Assembly (NCBI RefSeq): GCF_026626745.1
Contig: NZ_JAPNJW010000002.1
Span: 3,310,151 to 3,374,150 of the forward strand
DNA length: 64,000 nucleotides
Direction of reading: 5' to 3'
Source: Nannocystis sp. RBIL2
GTDB lineage: Bacteria; Myxococcota_A; Polyangia; Nannocystales; Nannocystaceae
Shown here: positions 19,882-28,500 of the stretch, piece by piece
Layout: each line of letters opens with the position of its first letter
Numbering within the stretch: the stretch's first letter is position 1
Notes under the pieces: model-generated
What the model was told of the DNA's origin: nothing
Databases searched by the model: none
The model's input: the letters and a program-made list of their open reading frames with translations, nothing else
Program-made: the position numbers and the translations under genes

Positions 19882-22800
19882 TCAGCCCATCGCAGTGTCG
19901 GTCAGGCCGTAGCCCATCTCGCACAGGTCGCTGGCCAGGATCGCCACCGCGCAGCTGGTCGTCAGCGCGTTGGCGGCCTTGATCCGGCTGTTGTCGACGC
20001 CGTCGAGCAGGCGGTACAGCCCGCGCAGGCTCCAATTCGCCATGCGGTAGCTGAACTGCGCCCAGAACTCCTCCTCCGCGAGCTCGCCCTGGGAGAACAC
20101 GACGATCGAAGTCGCCAGCTCACCGCAGCCGATCACGACCTCGATCACCCCATCGACGATTGCGATCACCCCCTCGCCCTCGGGCCAGGAGATCGCCCAC
20201 GCGGTCGACCCGATCATCCACAGCCCGCCGCACAGCGCCAGCACGCCGTGGGTGATGCCGTACCACCGCGTCCCCTCGTCGTCGAACGCAGCCGCGGCCC
20301 CGATGTCGAACGCCGCCGCGATCGCCGTCGTCGCTCCACCGATGATGCTAAATGTCCACACGCCGGCGAAGTTGCCCTTCCACTCGCTCGCGCTGCGGGC
20401 GATGAACATCGCCGAGTTGACGAGGCTGATGCCGAACTGCGTCCAGCGGATCGCCTCCTCCGCCTGCGACTTCGCCGACTTCTGCAGCGACCCGGCCGAC
20501 TTGTTACCGCCGCTCGCCAGCACCGCCGGCACCGCCCCGACCAGCGCGATCAGGCGCAGCATGTCGAGCTTGCGCCCGCGGAGGATCGCCACCTCGATCA
20601 CGTCGGTGAGGTACGGGATCGTCAGCCGCGAGGTCAGCGTGCGCCGGGCCTGCTCGGCCAGGTCCGGGGTGTGGTCGGCGATCCAGCCCGTCAACTCCGT
20701 CGTCACCGAGCGGCCGGCCGCCCACGTCTTCTTCGGCAGGTCGAGCAGCGCGTCCATCGACGTGTCGAGCACGTCGCTCGCGTCCAGCAGCGCTTTCGGC
20801 AGCGCCGCCGTCGTCGCCTCGTTCTCGGCCGCGGTCGTGCTCTTGTCGAGCTGCGTCGGCCCCTGCTTGCCCTTCGGGTCGTCCTCGAGCTTCGGCGGCG
20901 AGCCGGTGAACGCCTCCTCGATCACGTCGACCAGCCACTTGAGCTCGTCGAAGTCGGGCAGTTCGAAATCGCCGACGCCAAACGCCTTGCCGAGCGACTT
21001 GCCGGACAGCCCGGACCGCACCGGCTTCGCCACCAGCGCATCGAGCAGCGCCGGGATGTCGCGGATCTGCGCCGCATAACCGCCGAGCTTGCCGAACTGC
21101 TGCTTCGCCAGCTCGTACAACTCGTCGGACTTGGCGAGGAACTTCTCCCAGTTGAAGAGCATCGCCAAAAACTCGATGAAGTCGCGGATCGCCGCGCCGA
21201 TCCGCTTCAAGAACGCCTCGATCGCGCCGGCGACCTCGAGCGCCCCCGCCACGATCGTGCGGAACATCTTCTTCGAGCCGTCGACGACCATCTCGCCGAC
21301 CACCGTCACCGCGCCCCACGTCGTCTTGGCAGTGTCGACCGCGAGCTCGCGCGCGTCCTCGATGCAGTCGCGGATCACCGCTTCACCCGTGCGCACCGCC
21401 GCCCCGGCGGCCTTGTTGGCCAGCTTGGCCGCGTCCTGGGCGGCCGCGATCGTCAGCTTCGCCACGTCGCCGCCGAAGTCGATCACCGCGCTGCCGACGG
21501 CCTCGCCGACGCCCTCGATCGTGCCCCAGACCTCGCCCCACGACAGCTTTTGCCCCTTCTTGATCGCCACCGGCGCGGCCGTCGGCAGCGCGCGGGCCGT
21601 GTCGCGCATGAACTGGGCCACGGCCTCGGCGTCGTCCTTCGCCATGCTGCTCTTCAGCACCGGCGTCTTGCCGGGGGGAGGCTGCTTCAGCGCCGTCGCG
21701 CTCAGGCTCGCCAGCTGCTGCTGCGCCCCGTCGGCCGGGCGCACCACGGTCCAGCAGTCGGCGTCCATCCCGGCCGCGCGCAGCCGCAGCGCCGGGCAAT
21801 CGAGCGACTTGGCGGCGAGCACCCGCACGCGCGCGCGACCACCCTCGCTGACCACCACCTTCGCCGCGACGCCCGGCTTCCACGCCTCGAGCTTCTGCAC
21901 CCCACCGTCGCTGCGCACCACGGTCACCGGCGCGTCGACGCGGACCTCGACCTCGCCCGCGAGCTTGCTGCCCCCGGCCGTGCGCGGCTCGATCGAGACC
22001 TCGTACACCGCGCAGCGGACCAGCGAGCCCTTGACCGTCCCGTACTCCCCCGCCGTCGGCACCTTGAGGCCGACGTCTCCCCAGTTCCCGAGGCCGACGT
22101 CGATCGTCTTGGTCGGGAACAGCGACACCGGCAATTCATCGAGCAGCAGCTTGCCGGCCGCGCGCACGTGGACCCGGCGCGTGTCGTGCAGCGCCCGCAG
22201 CGGCAGGCCGTCGCCGTCGCCCCACGTCAACCGACCCATCGGCCGCGCGTGCTGACGGCGCGGCCCGGCGTCGATCGCCCACCCCTCGGCGAGCGAATCG
22301 AGGTGATAGCAATACACGAGCGACGGCTCGTCGCCGCGAGCGCGGCGCAGCCACAGCGCCCGCACGTCCTCGAGCGAGCGCCCGCCCTGCCACACGCGCA
22401 GCTCGGCGAGCTCGCCCAGGAACTCCTCGCCGATCGCCCCGCCCGTGCGCACCCCGTCGCGCGCGACCGCCGGTACCGCCGCCTGCTGCTCGTGGACCGC
22501 GCGGCCGTCGACGAACACTCTGCACATTCCGCCGCCGTCGACCGAGACGCACAGGTGCTGCCATTCGTCGGCGCGCACCACCCCGGGGACCTTGATCACC
22601 GCCGCCCCGGTCTTGGCCACGAAATCGACGATCAACATCCCGTCGCCCGGCCGCAGCCGGACGTTGAAGACGTCCGGGCCGCCGAGCGCGAACAACAGCG
22701 GCCCCACGGCCTGGCGCGGCCGGACCCACGCCTCGACGGCGATCCCGCCGGTGAAGTCGATGGTCACGGGGGGCAGCTCGAGGACATCGAGCTTCTCGTC

Positions 22801-23403
22801 CCACACCACCGCGCCCGGGCTCGAGCTCCGCAGGACATCGAGCTCGGCGACCTCGACCGCCTGGCCCGCGCCCCCCAGCTGCCCGTGCCGCTGCAGCGGG
22901 CCCGCGTCGCGCACGCTCGTCCCGTCGAGCTGGCCGGCGTAGTGCGCCAGGAGCCCCTGCGGATCGGCCGACAGCGAGCGCTCGCCGCCGGACCGCACCC
23001 GCGCCAGCAGCCGCACGTCGGCCAGCGCGAAGCCCTGCGCGCCCGGATCTGCGAGGCGAATCGACGGCGTCGCCACCAGCTTCGGCAGCGACCCGGAGGC
23101 CGCGCGGATCCCATCGACGAAGATCGCCGCCGCCCCGTCAGCCGCGAACTCCACTGCGACGTGCGTCCATCGCCCCGTCGTCATCGCCCCCGGCGCCAGG
23201 AGCTTCAGCACCCCCACACGCAGCTCGAGCGCGCCGTTGCTCATCATGACCAGCAGCGGCCCACCCTCGCCCCAGTACCAGATCTGCCCGCCCTTGCCCG
23301 ACGGCCGCGCCCACATCTGAATGCTGAACCCCCCGCTCGTCTCCCCGGCCGAAACGCCGGGAATGTCGATATACCCCTTCGCCGCAACATCAATGACTCT
23401 CAT
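19882..23403 (-). CDS. large protein with two LamG-like domains and a hydrophobic C-terminus
   Basis: The 1173-residue protein starts at 23403, with GAGGAG 7 bp upstream. Residues about 1-160 and 185-370 are two concanavalin/LamG-like domains (GGFSIQMWARPSGKGGQIWY; ITVEAWVRP-type segments such as GGIAVEAWVRPRQAVGPLLF), a fold used for sugar or surface binding. Residues 370-640 are beta-rich and unrecognised. Residues about 690-860 are long amphipathic helices rich in Ala/Val (VGEAVGSAVIDFGGDVAKL and AIEAFLKRIGAAIRDFIEFL), and about 990-1170 contains several hydrophobic stretches (FSIIGGATTAIAAAFDIGAA; HGVLALCGGLWMIGSTAWAI). No signal peptide is seen. Carbohydrate-binding head plus membrane-active tail suggests a toxin- or effector-like protein, but this is only an inference. 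Confidence 0.7.
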   Translation of the reverse strand: MRVIDVAAKGYIDIPGVSAGETSGGFSIQMWARPSGKGGQIWYWGEGGPLLVMMSNGALELRVGVLKLLAPGAMTTGRWTHVAVEFAADGAAAIFVDGIRAASGSLPKLVATPSIRLADPGAQGFALADVRLLARVRSGGERSLSADPQGLLAHYAGQLDGTSVRDAGPLQRHGQLGGAGQAVEVAELDVLRSSSPGAVVWDEKLDVLELPPVTIDFTGGIAVEAWVRPRQAVGPLLFALGGPDVFNVRLRPGDGMLIVDFVAKTGAAVIKVPGVVRADEWQHLCVSVDGGGMCRVFVDGRAVHEQQAAVPAVARDGVRTGGAIGEEFLGELAELRVWQGGRSLEDVRALWLRRARGDEPSLVYCYHLDSLAEGWAIDAGPRRQHARPMGRLTWGDGDGLPLRALHDTRRVHVRAAGKLLLDELPVSLFPTKTIDVGLGNWGDVGLKVPTAGEYGTVKGSLVRCAVYEVSIEPRTAGGSKLAGEVEVRVDAPVTVVRSDGGVQKLEAWKPGVAAKVVVSEGGRARVRVLAAKSLDCPALRLRAAGMDADCWTVVRPADGAQQQLASLSATALKQPPPGKTPVLKSSMAKDDAEAVAQFMRDTARALPTAAPVAIKKGQKLSWGEVWGTIEGVGEAVGSAVIDFGGDVAKLTIAAAQDAAKLANKAAGAAVRTGEAVIRDCIEDARELAVDTAKTTWGAVTVVGEMVVDGSKKMFRTIVAGALEVAGAIEAFLKRIGAAIRDFIEFLAMLFNWEKFLAKSDELYELAKQQFGKLGGYAAQIRDIPALLDALVAKPVRSGLSGKSLGKAFGVGDFELPDFDELKWLVDVIEEAFTGSPPKLEDDPKGKQGPTQLDKSTTAAENEATTAALPKALLDASDVLDTSMDALLDLPKKTWAAGRSVTTELTGWIADHTPDLAEQARRTLTSRLTIPYLTDVIEVAILRGRKLDMLRLIALVGAVPAVLASGGNKSAGSLQKSAKSQAEEAIRWTQFGISLVNSAMFIARSASEWKGNFAGVWTFSIIGGATTAIAAAFDIGAAAAFDDEGTRWYGITHGVLALCGGLWMIGSTAWAISWPEGEGVIAIVDGVIEVVIGCGELATSIVVFSQGELAEEEFWAQFSYRMANWSLRGLYRLLDGVDNSRIKAANALTTSCAVAILASDLCEMGYGLTDTAMG

Positions 23404-23985
23404 CGTCGACTCCTCGTTCGCACCGCCGCCATGTCTAGCCGCTTTTGAAATGCCGCGTCGGCTCGATCGACGGCCCTCCATCATTCCTCCACAATGCGCA
23501 ATCGAGCCCCCGCGCACGGGCGCGCCGGCCGTCCCCGCGCGCAGTTCACTCCTCACAATGGAATGCCAACGCCCGTCTCGCGGCTCCGAGCGCGCTCCAT
23601 AATTTCTCCACAACTCCAGGCGAGCCCCGTCTCGCGCTCCAGCCCTCCGCCACACCGTGCAATCGCGGCTCGCCGCGCGTACATCTCTGGGTCGTCGGGC
23701 CAGGGGATGCCCTCCGACAATCGTCGGATGACTGGCGGCCTTCCGTCTCGTCCATAATCCGATGACATGCCCGAAAGCACATGTCCATCAAAACACTATC
23801 CTCATGAACCGCGTTCGCCGCCCATGCGGCTCGCGCACGGCCACGTCATCCCCGCGCGCTCGTCCTCTCGAGGCCCGCGGCCGCGGGATCCGCCTCCGCG
23901 CTCGACGACCGCGCGCAGCCCGCCAAAAAATCGTGACTTCGCGCCCGTCACCTTTTCCGCGCCGGCCCGTACCCTCCCGACAGAC
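23404..23985. other. 582-bp divergent intergenic region
   Basis: This lies between the LamG protein (minus) and the ECF sigma gene (plus). It is AT-richer than its surroundings at about 23440-23640 and contains short CTCCACAA repeats (about 23488 and 23600). One dispersed element is at 23764-23786. An in-frame Arg/Pro-rich extension of the sigma gene covers the last 220 bp, but I do not think it is translated. Promoters for both genes should lie here. Confidence 0.5.
23764..23786. repeat. dispersed element, intergenic
   Basis: GACATGCCC, GAAAGC loop region, ACATGTCC: paired arms with a mismatch, about 200 bp upstream of the ECF sigma start. Confidence 0.45.
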
Positions 23986-24576
23986 ATGCAGCTCCCCTGG
24001 CCGCTGCGCGACGAGCTCCACGCGCGTCGCCTCTCCCGCGCCCGCGACGGCGACGGTGAGGCGTTCCGCGCGCTGTACCGCGACCTCTACCCCGATGTCG
24101 TCCGCTTCGTCGCCCGCCGCGTGCCGGCCCGGGCCGACGCCGAGGACCTGGCGGCGCGCGTGTTCGTCGCCTTCGTCGAGCGGCTCGGCGACTACGACCG
24201 CGAGCGCGGCAGCGTGCGCGGCTGGCTGCTCACCTTCGCCCGCAACGCGGTCATCGACCACCTGCGCAAGGCGCGGGCCACCGCCGCCCCCGAGCTGCTC
24301 GACCTCCTGCCGAGCGACGCCGTCGGCCCCGAGGGCGGCCTCCTCCAGCGCGAGCAGCTCGACCAGCTCGCTGCTTTGGTGCGCGAGCTCCCGGCCGACA
24401 CCCGCGAGCTCCTGGCCCTGCGCTTCGCCGACGGCCTGCGCCACCGCGAGATCGCCGACGTCCTCGGCCTGCAGGAGGCCGCCGTCAAACAGCGCGTGTC
24501 GCGGGTCCTCCGCGACCTCCGCGCCCGCCTCCGCCCCGCCGCGGGCAAGAAAGGAGCCGAAAGTGCCCTGGCCTGA
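23986..24576 (+). CDS. ECF-type RNA polymerase sigma factor
   Basis: The 196-residue protein has the two-domain ECF layout. Sigma region 2 (about 20-90) includes LYRDLYPDVVRFVARRVPARADAEDLAARVFVAF and the -10-binding WLLTFARNAVIDHLRKA (shown as WLLTFARNAVIDHL). Region 4 (about 130-185) has the helix-turn-helix LRHREIADVLGLQEAAVKQR. It directs RNA polymerase to a specific set of promoters. The following gene overlaps it by 14 bp and encodes a membrane protein where an anti-sigma factor would be expected, so release from that partner is a likely mode of control. The ATG at 23986 is chosen because upstream codons are Arg/Pro-rich. Confidence 0.9.
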   Translation: MQLPWPLRDELHARRLSRARDGDGEAFRALYRDLYPDVVRFVARRVPARADAEDLAARVFVAFVERLGDYDRERGSVRGWLLTFARNAVIDHLRKARATAAPELLDLLPSDAVGPEGGLLQREQLDQLAALVRELPADTRELLALRFADGLRHREIADVLGLQEAAVKQRVSRVLRDLRARLRPAAGKKGAESALA

Positions 24577-25309
24577 TCGCCTCTCCGCCGCGCTCCGGCG
24601 CCTCTATCGCGCCGGCGCGCCTTCGGAACATGTTCTTTCAAACATGTCTGTTCCGCCAGCCTCTTTGGAACAGGACCTCATGGCCAGGTTCGCCCGCCGC
24701 CACCCCGCGCCCGCGCGGCCCGGCCTCGCCGGGTTCGTCCGCGGCCACCGCTGGGCCCTGTCGGCCGGCCTGGCCGCGGTGGCGGTCGCGGCGGCCTGCC
24801 GCATGCCGTACGACTACGACCGCGGCTTCGGCGCGACGGTCTGGTGCGAGGTCCCCGGCGAGGACCTGCTGGACAGCGATCGCGTGCGCGAGCTCGCCGA
24901 CCGCCTGCAGCAGCGCGCCGGCGCCGATCGGGCGACGGTGCGGGTCCACGCCGAGCACGGCGGCCCGGGGACGATCCTCGTCGACCTGTGGGGCGAGGAC
25001 GCCGCCCTCGTCGGCGACGAGCTGCTGGCCGAGGTCGAGGGCGTGCCGGCGCTGCAGGCCCGGAACTGCCGGATCGAGCCGCTGGTGGAGACGGTCCACG
25101 GCACGCTCGGCGGCCGCCTCGGCCTCGAATGGTTCGACCTCGAGCTGCTCGACCAGGACGACGCCGAGGCCGCGCGCGCCGAGATCCTGGAGCGCCTCGA
25201 GGCCCGCGGCCTGCACGGCGACGCGCACGTCGAGATCTTCGACGACGGCGCCGGACGGCGCGAGGTCAAGATCCGCATCGAAGCCCAGGGCGAGTTCCCC
25301 GATCCCTGA
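24563..25309 (+). CDS. single-pass membrane protein next to the sigma factor
   Basis: The 248-residue protein starts at GTG 24563 with AAGGAG 6 bp upstream, overlapping the sigma gene by 14 bp. A short cytoplasmic region (1-62) precedes one membrane helix (about 64-79, WALSAGLAAVAVAAAC), and the rest (80-248) would be outside. No zinc anti-sigma motif (H-x3-C-x2-C) is seen, so anti-sigma function is only suggested by position. The C-terminal 45 residues (DDAEAARAEILERLEARGL, then VKIRIEAQGE) closely resemble the end of the lipoprotein at 30644-31192 on the other side of the topoisomerase fusion. A dispersed palindrome cluster at 24626-24672 is read in frame here. Confidence 0.75.
   Translation: MPWPDRLSAALRRLYRAGAPSEHVLSNMSVPPASLEQDLMARFARRHPAPARPGLAGFVRGHRWALSAGLAAVAVAAACRMPYDYDRGFGATVWCEVPGEDLLDSDRVRELADRLQQRAGADRATVRVHAEHGGPGTILVDLWGEDAALVGDELLAEVEGVPALQARNCRIEPLVETVHGTLGGRLGLEWFDLELLDQDDAEAARAEILERLEARGLHGDAHVEIFDDGAGRREVKIRIEAQGEFPDP
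24626..24672. repeat. double dispersed element inside a gene
   Basis: GGAACATGTTC, TTTC, AAACATGTC, followed by TGTTCC ... GGAACA. Two variant palindromes in tandem, read in frame near the N-terminus of the membrane protein. Confidence 0.45.
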
Positions 25310-25324
25310 AGCTCTTTTTAAGGA

Positions 25325-25342
25325 CATGTCCCGAAGGACATG
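25325..25342. terminator. perfect dispersed palindrome, likely terminator hairpin
   Basis: CATGTCC, CGAA loop, GGACATG: perfect 7-bp arms starting 15 bp after the stop of the membrane-protein gene. No T-tract follows, so a terminator role is inferred from position. A perfect copy of the dispersed element. Confidence 0.5.
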
Positions 25343-25562
25343 GCCATCGCTTCGCGCGAGCTCGTCCTCCGGGGCCCTCGCGCAGCACGGGACCCCCGCG
25401 CTCGACCTGCTTCGCGTGCCTGCGCCGGGTGAAGCGCGTCGCGGCCGGCGACCGTACGGACACGGTCGCCGCAGCTCGCGTCACGGGCGCCAGGCGGGCG
25501 CGCCGATCCGCGTGTGCTAAGGTCGCGCGCGCCCGGGTCCTCCGCCCGCGCCGCGCCCCTCC

Positions 25563-28500
25563 GTGACCACCCTCGTCATCGCCGAGAAGCCCTCCGTCGC
25601 CCGCGACATCGCGGCGGCGCTCGGCGTCACGGGGCGCCGCGACGGCTGGTTCGAGGGCAGCGGCCATCTCGTCACCTGGGCCATCGGTCACCTCGTCGCG
25701 CTCGCCCAGCCGCACGAGATCGACCCCGCGTGGAAGCGCTGGAGCCTCTTCACCCTGCCGATGCTGCCGCGGCAATTCCCGCTGGTCGTCATCCCCGACA
25801 CCCGGAAGCAATTCGAGGTGGTCCATCGGCTCATGGGCGATCGCGCGGTCACGCGGATCGTCTGCGCCACCGATGCCGGCCGCGAGGGCGAGCTGATCTT
25901 CCGCTACATCTACGACGCCGCCGGTTGCCGCAAACCGGTGAGTCGCCTGTGGATCTCGTCGCTCACCCGGGAGGCGATCCTCGCCGGCTTCTCGCGGCTG
26001 CGCGACGGCGCCGAATTCGACGATCTGGCCGACGCCGCGCGCGGCCGCAGCCGCGCCGACTGGCTGGTCGGCATGAACCTGTCGCGCGCCTACAGCCTGG
26101 TGCTCGATCAGGACATCTCGGTCGGCCGGGTGCAGACGCCGACCCTGGCGATCCTCGTCCAGCGCGAGCTGGCGATCCGCGACTTCGTGCCGGAGGACTA
26201 CCGCGAGGTCGTGGCGCGCTTCCAGCCGGTCACCGACGCCGCGCAGCCGGCAAGTTCCTATGTCGGCACCTGGTTCCGTCCGCCGACGCCCGGCGACGCC
26301 GACGACGAGCCGAGCAAGCGCAAGCGCCTCCCGGCCGACGGCGTGGAAGCAGCGGCGATCGTCGCCCGCGCGTTCACCGGGCGGGCCGCGATCGCCTCGA
26401 TCAAGGCCGAGACGCGATCGATCCCGCCCCCGCTGCTCTACGACCTCACCGAGCTGCAGCGCCACGCCAATCGCCTCTACGGCCTGAGCGCGCAGAAGAC
26501 CCTCGACATCGCTCAATCGCTGTACGAGCGGCACAAGCTGATCAGCTATCCGCGCACCGACAGCCGCCATTTGTCCGCGGCAGTCGCCGCCACCCTCGGC
26601 GACGTCGTGGCCGCCGTCGGCGGGCAGTATCCCGGCCTTCTGGCCCCCGGCACGGGCGCGCGGCCGCTCGGCCGCCGCTTCGTCGACGACGCCCGGGTCA
26701 CCGATCACCACGCCATCCTGCCCACGGCCAAGTCGGCCAGCGAGGCCGGCCTGACCGCCCACGAGCAGAAGATTTATGATCTGATCTGCCGCCGGCTGCT
26801 CGCGGCGTGGCACGAGGACTACGTCTATTCGACGACCACCGTGATCACCACGATCACGTCCGCGGACGAGCCGGCGATCGTCGATCATTACGAGAGCCGC
26901 GGCACCGCGATCCAGAAGCACGGCTGGAAGGTGCTGGAGGTCGGCTACGGCAAGCCGCCCGCGAAGCCGCGAGGCAAGGCCGCGGCGGCGGCGAACGAGG
27001 CGGATCCCGGCGATCAGGCGCTGCCGGCCGGCCTCACGCGCGGCCAGCCGCAGCAGGTGCTCGAGGCGAAGGCCCTCGAAAAACAGACGCGGCCGCCGCC
27101 GCGCCACACCGAGGCCACCCTGCTCACCGCGATGGAGACGGCCGGCCGGACGCTCGAAGAGAAAGAGCTGTCGGACGCGATGCGCGACCTCGGCCTGGGC
27201 ACGCCCGCCACCCGGGCGCAGATCATCGAGACCCTCCTGCGCCGCGAATACGTGATCCGCGAGGGCAAGTCGCTCGCAGCCACCGACAAGGGCATTCACC
27301 TGATCTCGGTCGTCCACCCCGATGTCAAGAGCCCGGCGATGACCGGCGAATGGGAGGCCAAGCTCAAGCGAATGTCGCGCGGCGACGGCGATCTGCCGAC
27401 CTTCATGGCCGCGATCGAGTCGTTCGTCACCGAGGTGGTCGGCCGCGTCACCGGCCTCGCACCGCCGCCGGGCCCGTTGCCCCGCGCCGGCGGCGAGAAG
27501 CGCCCGCCCACGATGAGCGAACCTCCCGGGCCCGCGAACGAGCCCGGCCCCACGCGCACGCCCACCGCGACCCGAACCTCTCGCCGAACACCCGCGAGTG
27601 ACGCCATCACCACCCCTGCCGTACCTCCGCAGTATCGCGGAACCACGGGCGACCTGTTCTCAAACGCTCCCGCGACCGCTTCGCGCCCCGGAACCCCGGG
27701 CGATCTTTTTGCCACCATTCCCCCGGCCCCGCCTCGTCGCGGAACCACGGGCGACCTCTTCGCTAACGCTCCCGCGCCCTCACCTCGACGCGGAACCACG
27801 GGCGACCTCTTCGATGCCGCCCCCCCGACCTCGCCCCGACGCGAAACCAAGAGCGACCTCTCTGATTCCGCGAATGCGCTCGCCGACGACTGGTTTGAGT
27901 CAGCGCCCGCGACCTCGCCTCGTCGCAAATCCACGACCGACCATGCCGAGGCCGCGTCCTCGGCCCCGCCTCGCCGCGCACCTACGAATGGCCGCCTTGA
28001 TTCTGCTTCCGTAACTTCGTCTCGCCGCGCTCCCGCGAACGACCCTGCCGAGGCCGCGTCCGAGGCCCCACATCGCCGCGGAGCTACGAACGGCCGCCCT
28101 GATTCCGCTTCCGTGACTTCGTCTCGCCGCGCTTCCACGAGCGACCATGCCGAGTCCCCCCCCGCAGCCTCGCCTCGCCGCGGAACAACGAATGACCCCC
28201 TTGATTCCGCTTCCGTGATCTCGCCTCGTCGCACTGCCGCGAGCGAGCGACAAGAGGCCACCGCCGCGCCTCGCAGCAGGATCACGAGCGACTTTCTCCT
28301 GGCGTCTCCCGCCCCCGCGCCTCGCCGCAAATCCGCCAGCAGCGACGATGAGGCCGCATCTGCGACTCCGCCTCGCCGCACCTCCGCGAACGACCTCGCC
28401 GACCGCTCGCCCGCGCCGCCCGCACGCGGCGCGACGGGCGACCTTTTCGCGACCTCCCCGCGCCGCTCCTCCGCGAACGCTCAGGATGCCGCCCCTCCCA

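Noticed and set aside
20248..23448. Plus-strand frame of 1066 codons opposite the LamG gene
   Set aside because: Arg/His/Pro-rich shadow; the minus strand has a ribosome-binding site and LamG domains.
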